Shown here piece by piece: positions 53,888 through 59,923 of a DNA stretch of 59,923 nucleotides. Origin of the DNA: JBOFZL01 sp051655155 (GTDB lineage: Bacteria; Bacillota; Clostridia; Peptostreptococcales; Filifactoraceae); NCBI GenBank assembly GCA_051655155.1, contig JBOFZL010000082.1, positions 1 through 59,923 on the forward strand, given 5' to 3'. Each line of letters starts with the position of its first letter. Position 1 is the first letter of the stretch. The notes beneath the pieces are model-generated. The model was not told where the DNA came from. It worked only from the letters and a program-made list of their open reading frames with translations, and did not search any database. The translations under genes and the position numbers were made by a program.

Positions 53888-54586
53888 GTTATAGTCCCCT
53901 TCGGTTTTGGGGTGGTGTATTACATTTTTTAATAGGATGCTCTGCCTCATCAAGTTATAGTCCCCTTCGGTTTTGGGGTGGTGTATTACTCTTGCAGGTA
54001 TTTTGCATATCTCTTCTAGAGTTATAGTCCCCTTCGGTTTTGGGGTGGTGTATTACTCAATTAAAAACAAAATATCTATTATTTCAGTTATAGTCCCCTT
54101 CGGTTTTGGGGTGGTGTATTACTTTAGCAGAGCAGACCCGCCGAAAAATCCTGTTATAGTCCCCTTCGGTTTTGGGGTGGTGTATTACGTTGTCGAATAT
54201 GTTAAAAATGATGATTTTGTTATAGTCCCCTTCGGTTTTGGGGTGGTGTATTACTATGGAGTTAATCACTCTATATTAATTTAAGTTATAGTCCCCTTCG
54301 GTTTTGGGGTGGTGTATTACTTAAAGGAAACAGCAGGGCAAACGCTTCTAGGTTATAGTCCCCTTCGGTTTTGGGGTGGTGTATTACCCGAACAACAAGA
54401 ACTAAATCAACTGGAGACGTTATAGTCCCCTTCGGTTTTGGGGTGGTGTATTACATTGCTCATTCTGTATAGTTCCGAAAAAAGGTTATAGTCCCCTTCG
54501 GTTTTGGGGTGGTGTATTACATTTTTGCTGTAAACGGAGTTTCACAACTTGTTATAGTCCCCTTCGGTTTTGGGGTGGTATATTAC
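53888..54586 (-). CRISPR. Type VI-A CRISPR array B (11 repeats, 10 spacers)
   Basis: Eleven 36-bp repeats identical to those of array A, with 30-31-bp spacers, upstream of cas13a on the same strand sense. The rightmost repeat (54551-54586) has one change, G to A at 54580. None of the ten spacers equals a spacer in array A. The crRNA sense is the minus strand, with the hairpin handle 5' of each spacer. Confidence 0.97.
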
Positions 54587-54616
54587 TTAAAAGTAAGACT
54601 ATGTATCATATTAATT

Positions 54617-54646
54617 ATTGTAGTCCTCTTAGGGAAGATTTGTCAA
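54617..54646 (-). promoter_or_regulatory. Promoter of CRISPR array B
   Basis: TTGACA (minus strand, 54641-54646) and TACAAT (54617-54622) are 18 bases apart. Transcription would begin about 25 bases before the first repeat and run leftward through array B toward cas13a. Confidence 0.7.
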
Positions 54647-54711
54647 GATTATAAATAGAATTTCTTTGATAAGCTTTCATTCTTCATTTGCTATATCTCT
54701 TTGTGACAATT

Positions 54712-55066
54712 TCAATACCTTGTCTTTGTTCGATTTTTGCTTTTATTAAAGATACTTTCTAATACGCCCTTTTTCATAAATTCGTTTATCTCTTTTCTTT
54801 CATATAACTTCTGTTCCTTTTCATCAAACTGAAAATTCGAACTCCATGCAATTTCCCAATAATATCCATCTAAATCCGAAAAATATGCGTGATATCCACC
54901 CCAAAATACGTCTTGTGGTTCTTTTACAATTATTACACCAACACTTCGCACTAATTTAATTACACTATCAACATTTTCTTTATGTTCAATATTGTAGGTT
55001 AATGTAATTCTAGAAAATCCATTTCCCTTTGGTGGATTGTTTTCATCAATATCTTTGACTGATTCT
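54712..55066 (-). pseudogene. Glyoxalase/VOC-family remnant
   Basis: The open part (54712-54951) reads VKEPQDVFWGGYHAYFSDLDGYYWEIAW, the C-terminal metal-site region of a glyoxalase/bleomycin-resistance fold. The frame extends back through KGNGFSRITLTYNI to a TAA near 55055 preceded by LFPL, a segment expected inside such proteins. The N-terminal half is missing. The gene is broken next to the array B leader. Confidence 0.65.
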
Positions 55067-55205
55067 TACAAAGGAAATAGTTCAAACTTTCTTCATGATA
55101 AAAGGATTGGTTTGCTATTCTAGAAGTATCAAAAATATGGTATAATGACAAGTATTATATTTTATGAGCAGATGGTTATACCTGCTTGGTTATGGAGGTC
55201 TTGAA

Positions 55206-55898
55206 ATGAAAACAATTGGATTAATCGGTGGAATGAGTTGGGAAAGTACAATCCCTTATTACCGGATTATCAACGAAGAAATTAAAAACAAACTAGGAGG
55301 ACTTCATTCAGCAAAAATTATTCTTTACAGTGTAGATTTTGATGAGATAGAAAAATGTCAGTCAAGTGGTGAATGGGAAAAGAGTGGCTATCTTCTTGGT
55401 AAGGCTGCTCAAGGCTTAGAAGTTGCAGGAGCGGACTTCATTTTGATTTGTACCAATACAATGCATAAAGTGGCTCCACAAATTGCTTCCATGATTAACA
55501 TTCCTATCGTTCATATTGCAGATGCCACAGCAGATGAACTTCAAAAGTGCCATATTCAAAAAGTTGGTCTATTGGGGACAAAATACACTATGACGCAGGA
55601 TTTTTATAAACAGAAGTTAGTTGAACGAGGCATAGAAGTGATTATACCCAATGATTCAGACATAGATATTGTGAATGATATTATTTTTCGTGAACTCTGC
55701 TTAGGCAAGATTAGAAAAGAATCCCTTGCGCAATTTAAAAAAATTATTGATAGCCTGAAAGAAAAAGGGGCTGACAGTGTCATTCTTGGCTGTACTGAAA
55801 TTGGTCTTCTTGTTCATCAACCTGATTCTTCACTGCCTATTTTTGATACAACTTTTATTCATGCAAAACGAGCAGCTGAAATAGCATTAGACAGCTAA
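55206..55898 (+). CDS. Aspartate/glutamate racemase family protein
   Basis: The 230-residue protein begins MKTIGLIGGMSWESTIPYYR, contains CTNTMHKVAPQIA with the first catalytic cysteine and ILGCTEIGLL with the second. It belongs to the cofactor-independent amino-acid racemases (YgeA/aspartate racemase type). GGAGG lies 7 bases before the ATG at 55206. It is the first plus-strand gene after the CRISPR region and ends at its own terminator. D-aspartate versus broader specificity cannot be read. Confidence 0.88.
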   Translation: MKTIGLIGGMSWESTIPYYRIINEEIKNKLGGLHSAKIILYSVDFDEIEKCQSSGEWEKSGYLLGKAAQGLEVAGADFILICTNTMHKVAPQIASMINIPIVHIADATADELQKCHIQKVGLLGTKYTMTQDFYKQKLVERGIEVIIPNDSDIDIVNDIIFRELCLGKIRKESLAQFKKIIDSLKEKGADSVILGCTEIGLLVHQPDSSLPIFDTTFIHAKRAAEIALDS

Positions 55899-56228
55899 CT
55901 TCCTGTTTAATGGTGGATATTATGAGCAAATCCTCCCACCACCCTAAAATATCACTAATCAATAAAATCCATATAAAAATGCCTATAGATGTAACCATCT
56001 ATAGGCATTTTTTATATACTAACACCATTACGAAATGGTTTGACTGAATTAGATAAGATAGTGTGCCCAACAGAAGATACCGTTCTTGAGAACTTCCCTC
56101 TCTTTTGTCAATAAAATGTACACAAGAAACCGTAACAACTGTAAAACAAATTAAGTGGTGATAATGTAAAAGCATTACTTCTTGCTTAACTTTTAAAGTC
56201 TTAAGTATAAACCCTTTTATTTACTGAA
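55899..56228. other. Intergenic stretch with a terminator
   Basis: A perfect hairpin with arms ATGCCTATAGATG and CATCTATAGGCAT and a TAAC loop (55975-56012, T-run on both sides) ends the racemase transcript. Beyond it, a short frame near 56033-56109 (NGLTELDKIVCPTEDTVLENF) looks like decayed coding DNA but I cannot assign it. Confidence 0.6.
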
Positions 56229-56741
56229 CTATCTTCCTCTATTATTATTACACAAAACGCTGTCCAAAACTCCAGAATAAAACTTTATAGCTTTACCATA
56301 CTCGTTTATATCTGGATCCGATGATGTTTCAACCAGTGTTGTTAATAAAATTTCCATAGCCAATGAGTGCTCACCAAGATTATACAATGTCATAGCATAA
56401 AAAGTCTTCATAGCATTGTCTTTGGGAAATTTTTTAAGTCCTCTCACAAAAACATCTTTTGATTTTAAATATTCTCCAATAGTTCGATAGGTGCTTCCAA
56501 GTCCTAAAAATGCCCCTTTTAAGTCATTATCACCTAGTCCTTGAGAGATTGCTTTCTCGTAATAAGGTATAGCTTCTTTTTCAAGTTCTAAGACATCAAA
56601 ACTCCAAGCACAATGGTAATTAATTAAAGAATTTTCAGGATATTTTTTTACAAGTTTGATTAATAATTCATTTGACTCTTTCAATTTACCTTCTTTCCTT
56701 AGGGCTATAGCCATTTCTAATTCCAATTCTAATTGATTCAT
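56229..56741 (-). CDS. Tetratricopeptide repeat protein
   Basis: The 170-residue protein consists of TPR-like helix pairs, with AIALRKEGKLKESNELLIKLVKKYPENSLINYHCAWSFDVLELEKEAIPYYEKAISQGL and LGSTYRTIGEYLKSKDVFVRGLKKFPKDNAMKTFYAMTLYNLGEHSLAMEILL. Such repeats mediate protein contacts. AGGAGG lies 5 bases before the ATG at 56741. Partners are not indicated. Confidence 0.8.
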   Translation of the reverse strand: MNQLELELEMAIALRKEGKLKESNELLIKLVKKYPENSLINYHCAWSFDVLELEKEAIPYYEKAISQGLGDNDLKGAFLGLGSTYRTIGEYLKSKDVFVRGLKKFPKDNAMKTFYAMTLYNLGEHSLAMEILLTTLVETSSDPDINEYGKAIKFYSGVLDSVLCNNNRGR

Positions 56742-57041
56742 ATTTCCTCCTCCAAATTGTTCTATAATGCTCAATATTCTTTTCATTATTTTTATAATAT
56801 ATTTTACTGTGCAATATATTTTCTAACTCAATTTATCAGAAATATTAAAACAATACCAAATATATAAAGTTATCTTTTTTCAAGTATTTTTCTGCAAGTT
56901 CTAGGCTACAAACTGATCATTATTTGTTATTTCACCAAATATGGTGTAATGTGAGCGAAGAGACTGTGTCAAACAGTACTAACTCTACAATAACTGTCAC
57001 AGAAATAATTTCTCTTGGTCTTGTAAAAATAGATTATATAT
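56742..57041. other. Intergenic stretch, no gene seen
   Basis: AT-rich at the left. At 56967-57003 a weak hairpin pairs GACTGTGTCAAACAG with CTGTCACAG. No ORF, promoter pair or known RNA was recognised. Confidence 0.4.
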
Positions 57042-57944
57042 TTATATTAAACTCTCTTCATTTTCAATATCTTTTAATGATTTACCATGGATTGTCTTCC
57101 ACTCCGTTAGCCCGTTGGCATGTCCCCCAATAACAAATGCTGCTGCATATGACGGACTATTAAAGAGAACATCTTCTTGTAAAACACCGTAAGAATCAAT
57201 ATTTGCATTTGCACGTGCATCTTTAATTCCAATTGGGATACTTTGAGAATCTATAATTTCTATATGGCTACCTTCTAATACCACAAAGCCTTCATTTGTT
57301 TGTCTGCATCTTGCTTCAATAACTTGACCACTTTTTCTAATTTTCCTTTTAAGATAAAATACTTTTTCTGAAATATCTTCACAGATTAAATTTTCTTTAG
57401 TATTCATTTCTATTAATGGTACAAATATTTTATGACCTAGAGTACCCATTATTACAATTGCATAATCTATAAATTCCTCTAATTCACTTTCTTTTTCCTC
57501 AGTAACATTCCCTAGTGTTGGATCATTTCCATTTTTCATTTCATAACGCTTAGCTTTCCTTACAAGGCTACAAAATCGATTTTCTAAATAGCTAATTTCT
57601 GTAGGACCTAACGAATTATTTGTAGTGGTAAATACAATGGCTTCTGTCCAATAATCCTTCTCTGGATTTCTTTTATGCTCTTGCAATCTGTTAAGTATGC
57701 CTTCACCATTTTTCCGAGCACCTGCTTGCCCAATATAAACAACGCTTTTCCCCGTTTGATCTGAAGTTCCAAATAAAAAATATACTCCACTTTGTTTTAA
57801 ATCGTCGCGTTCCTTACATTTCTCTAATTCAGTTCTTGGAATTTTATATGCAATCCCTGTCCAATTCGCCAATGTACATTTTATTATACCACTCGCTTCT
57901 CCATCCATAAGGAATAAATTTATACTTTTTCCACGTAAAGCCAT
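57042..57944 (-). CDS. GIY-YIG nuclease-domain protein with DUF4357-like end
   Basis: The 300-residue protein has a GIY-YIG domain at residues 45-130 (SGVYFLFG...KSVVYIGQAG, then GILNRLQEHKRN with the conserved arginine and histidine, and ISYLENRFC with the metal-binding glutamate). The C terminus PSYAAAFVIGGHANGLTEWK matches DUF4357. Such proteins are often found in defence or mobile regions, but no partner gene is adjacent. GAGGAGG precedes the ATG. Confidence 0.8.
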   Translation of the reverse strand: MALRGKSINLFLMDGEASGIIKCTLANWTGIAYKIPRTELEKCKERDDLKQSGVYFLFGTSDQTGKSVVYIGQAGARKNGEGILNRLQEHKRNPEKDYWTEAIVFTTTNNSLGPTEISYLENRFCSLVRKAKRYEMKNGNDPTLGNVTEEKESELEEFIDYAIVIMGTLGHKIFVPLIEMNTKENLICEDISEKVFYLKRKIRKSGQVIEARCRQTNEGFVVLEGSHIEIIDSQSIPIGIKDARANANIDSYGVLQEDVLFNSPSYAAAFVIGGHANGLTEWKTIHGKSLKDIENEESLI

Positions 57945-58060
57945 CTCTAATTACCTCCTCTATATTTATATACCTTTTTAATAAATGCTATGCAATAACC
58001 TACAATTCTAATATATAATTTTTTACTCATATTTAAATTTGCAAAAAACAGGAGTAGATT

Positions 58061-58300
58061 CTAATCCCGTTTTTTACAAATACCTCGATCAATAATAAAA
58101 AAAATGAACAATATTTGATATATACCAGAACTCCAACTAATGTATCTTGATAAAATTATTATCGTGAAAAATGATATGAGGACTGTGTGAACTATTTTTT
58201 TTCTATAATAAAACCGGTCTCTCTTGTAATACGAATAAATAAATTCCATGCATATTGTAAATATAAATAGTATCTTCCATCCTGTGTCAAGAGTTGACAT
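58061..58300 (-). CDS. Small membrane protein of unknown function
   Basis: 79 residues with three hydrophobic segments (WKILFIFTICMEFIYSYY, IVHTVLISFFTIIILSRYI, GIYQILFIFFIIDRGI). TAGGAG lies 9 bases before the ATG. I recognise no family. It overlaps the start region of a short plus-strand frame. Confidence 0.5.
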   Translation of the reverse strand: MSTLDTGWKILFIFTICMEFIYSYYKRDRFYYRKKIVHTVLISFFTIIILSRYISWSSGIYQILFIFFIIDRGICKKRD

Positions 58301-58313
58301 AATACAATCTCCT

Positions 58314-58559
58314 ATGACAATTCAAATTAAATTAATGAATTATATTATATCATATATTAGTTTATTAGGACTAGGAATTACTTTTGGTGTAACAGTAACT
58401 GCAGTTGAAAAAGGATTAGATGATAATGATTTGCAATCAACAGTAGATAGAATGAAAAAATGAGATTCAGTAAAAGTTACTACTAAATTTTGTGAATGGT
58501 CTTCCTCTATTGGAAATAGCTATACTTGGTATAGTGGTGAATCATTTAAAATAATCTAA
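58314..58559 (+). pseudogene. Small ORF interrupted by an in-frame TGA
   Basis: An ATG frame encodes a hydrophobic segment (YISLLGLGITFGVTVTAV) and LDDNDLQSTVDRMKK, then TGA at 58461-58463. The same frame continues for 31 codons (DSVKVTTKFCEWSSSIG, then YTWYSGESFKII) to TAA. No ribosome site is seen. A change of TGG to TGA would explain it. Read as one, it is an 81-residue protein of unknown role. Confidence 0.4.
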
Positions 58560-58565
58560 AAATAT

Positions 58566-58602
58566 AAAGAAAAAACTTGGATTATACTTAGTTTTTTTCT
58601 TT
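58566..58602. terminator. Weak A/T-rich terminator hairpin
   Basis: AAAGAAAAAACT pairs with AGTTTTTTTCTTT around a 12-base loop, overlapping the stop codon of the membrane protein at 58588-59004. Confidence 0.5.
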
Positions 58603-59004
58603 AATATTTAATAAGTGTCTATATATTGCCACATTAAAAAAAAGTAATAGTGTTGCCATGTACATCATCTCTCCATAACCAACATGAGGTCTATATTTAT
58701 AGTAAGATGTAAATGCCAGAGCAATTACAGTTCCCCAGATTACAAATCTTAACAACTTATTTATACGAAAATTTAAAGCATCAAGCATAAGATAGCTTGA
58801 AAGAATAATATAGTATAAATTTACATATATAGGATTATATTTAATTACAATATCATATGCTTTGAATTTTAGATAAAAACGATTTTCCAAGTCTATATTA
58901 TTTATCAGCTTAGGATATAAAAATATGTATATTGATAGATTTATTAAGAATACCAATACTATTAACAATTTCGTATCCTTTACTTTCATATTTTTTATCT
59001 TCAT
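58588..59004 (-). CDS. Membrane protein of unknown function
   Basis: 138 residues with four hydrophobic segments (LLIVLVFLINLSIYIFLY, VNLYYIILSSYLMLDAL, FVIWGTVIALAFTSYY, MMYMATLLLFFNVAIY). GAGGAG precedes the ATG. No family was recognised. Confidence 0.6.
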   Translation of the reverse strand: MKIKNMKVKDTKLLIVLVFLINLSIYIFLYPKLINNIDLENRFYLKFKAYDIVIKYNPIYVNLYYIILSSYLMLDALNFRINKLLRFVIWGTVIALAFTSYYKYRPHVGYGEMMYMATLLLFFNVAIYRHLLNIKEKN

Positions 59005-59125
59005 AATTTTATATCTCCTCTACTCTTTTATATATAAACTATCATAAATTGTTTATTAGTTTTTAAAATGCTGAGATTAAGTTGTTATTTTATGGTATTT
59101 CAATAATTTTAACCATTTTAGCTTA

Positions 59126-59204
59126 CATTTTTACATCAAGACTATTGGTGGTTCTTGATCTTTATGAGGTCAAGGTCTATGTAATTGTAGATGCCCTTGA
59201 TGTA
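59126..59204 (+). other. Nested inverted-repeat element
   Basis: TACATCAAG near 59129 and CTTGATGTA near 59193 form an outer stem. Inside, TCTTGATCT and AGGTCAAGG pair in 9 bp with two G-U pairs on the plus strand. The layout suggests a folded RNA or a small mobile-element remnant; no family was recognised. Confidence 0.4.
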
Positions 59205-59253
59205 TAGGGTTTTGCTTTAACATTTTGTTAATTTTTATTCAATTAATTCCGAG

Positions 59254-59889
59254 TTAAAAATAATTATTTCTTATATAGATAATTAATATACACACAATGA
59301 TAATAACTGGGACAAATAATTTTAATATAGGTGCAAACACCAACGATCCAGCAATAATCAACCCCATCAATATCTCGAGCATCTCAGCATTTGTACTCGC
59401 TGATTTAACACCCCTGCTTTTGAGAATTTCAATAAATATATCTGTAGCATACAATTCTGAAGTTTGTTCATTCTTTAATAAATTAGCTTTTATCTCTTCT
59501 TGTGTTTCAATTTTTTCAATATTGGTATCAATTTGCTGTAAATTATATAAGTACAATGCTATTGAACCAAAAAATTTAATAAAATCACCACGCTCTGCAC
59601 TATCTAATAGTAGATTTAAACTCTTTTTTTGTAACCCTAGTGACATTGTAACAGTCCCTTGACCTGAAATTGCTCTTTTAATATCTTTTAAAGCCACTTT
59701 TCTTGTGATTTCATATCGATGATCTTTCGTTGTTATGACAATCAGCTGATTATCTTTTGTTATATAGATATATGCTTTAGTAGGACTCGTTAATAATTTC
59801 CCTTCATAAATTCCACCTTTAAAGAAATAATCTGAATAATTCTCCAAAGCAACAAGCTCTTCATTTGTTATAATATCTAACTCGTTCAT
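59254..59889 (-). CDS. Protein with PH-like domain and C-terminal membrane helices
   Basis: The 211-residue protein has a beta-rich region (residues 25-100: GKLLTSPTKAYIYITKDNQLIVITTKDHRYEITRKVALKDIKRA), patterned like bacterial PH domains. A helical middle and two C-terminal hydrophobic segments (ILMGLIIAGSLVFAPILKL, FVPVIIIVCILIIYI) follow. The start at 59889 has GGGAG 6 bases upstream. Its role is unknown. Confidence 0.55.
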   Translation of the reverse strand: MNELDIITNEELVALENYSDYFFKGGIYEGKLLTSPTKAYIYITKDNQLIVITTKDHRYEITRKVALKDIKRAISGQGTVTMSLGLQKKSLNLLLDSAERGDFIKFFGSIALYLYNLQQIDTNIEKIETQEEIKANLLKNEQTSELYATDIFIEILKSRGVKSASTNAEMLEILMGLIIAGSLVFAPILKLFVPVIIIVCILIIYIRNNYF

Positions 59890-59923
59890 ATATATCTCCC
59901 TCATTTATTGATAGACCACTTAG

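Noticed and set aside
53973..54284. Open frames on both strands with VIVPFGFGVVYY or VIHHPKTEGDYN
   Set aside because: Both are translations of array B repeats, not proteins.
42887..54586. Promoters inside each CRISPR repeat (TATAAC at the repeat end), as in Neisseria type II-C
   Set aside because: No -35-like hexamer lies 16-18 bases upstream within the repeat, and good external promoters exist for both arrays.
56960..57003. GAGACTGTGTCAAA as an IS256-type terminal repeat
   Set aside because: Only one such end is visible, with no transposase remnant or partner repeat.

Overview
The window is a low-GC Gram-positive chromosome segment, most likely from an anaerobic member of the Clostridia. 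The evidence is the sigma-54/cggR/gap/pgk/tpiA/gpmI/eno glycolytic block, a dnaG-rpoD operon, SLH and stalk-domain surface proteins, strong AGGAGG ribosome sites and AT-rich intergenic DNA. I cannot name the genus with confidence. No tRNA, rRNA or complete insertion sequence was recognised.

Bases 1-32 kb are ordinary core genome, mostly on the minus strand: a Trk/Ktr potassium system, a HAD phosphatase, a methyltransferase, the glycolytic operon with its CggR repressor and a probable CggR operator, rpoN, pyrE, typA, recX, a large glutamine synthetase, a PLP enzyme, argS, RNA-modifying enzymes, hisJ, an alanine/glycine symporter, rpoD, dnaG, aroF, pheB and an S1-domain protein. Between hisJ and a membrane-protein gene lies a consensus promoter overlapped by a Fur-box-like palindrome, with a strong terminator 130 bases further on and no gene between. 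This is a good candidate for an iron-responsive small RNA.

Bases 32-38 kb hold one operon: a carbohydrate-binding (DUF4353) lipoprotein, a VTC-type polyphosphate polymerase, a DUF4956 membrane protein, a DUF2680 secreted protein and a two-component system. Two sites with CTGAATT-like repeats at 11-bp spacing, one ahead of the operon and one internal, look like binding sites for its own response regulator. Bases 38-42 kb hold decayed fragments of a LUD-domain gene and of the large secreted protein found further right, then an 875-residue SLH surface protein.

Bases 42-54.7 kb are the most interesting part: a type VI-A CRISPR-Cas system. Cas13a (1261 residues, two R-x4-H HEPN motifs) is flanked by two arrays with the same 36-bp repeat, of 13 and 11 repeats. 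No cas1 or cas2 is present. Both arrays have sigma-A promoters at their right-hand ends and are transcribed leftward, in the same sense as cas13a. Large direct duplications connect the parts: the cas13a upstream region recurs next to array A, and array A's promoter/leader recurs beside the cas13a 3' end with one decayed repeat. Between them sits a secreted-protein/RHS-like cassette in decay (a stalk-domain gene with an in-frame amber codon, an RHS pseudogene and a truncated ORF). Unusual details include a hairpin between the cas13a Shine-Dalgarno sequence and its start codon, and six 17-bp tandem repeats upstream of the array A promoter.

Bases 54.7-59.9 kb are a loose accessory region: a glyoxalase-family remnant, an aspartate/glutamate racemase, a TPR protein, a GIY-YIG protein with a DUF4357-like end, small membrane proteins and a small ORF interrupted by an in-frame TGA.
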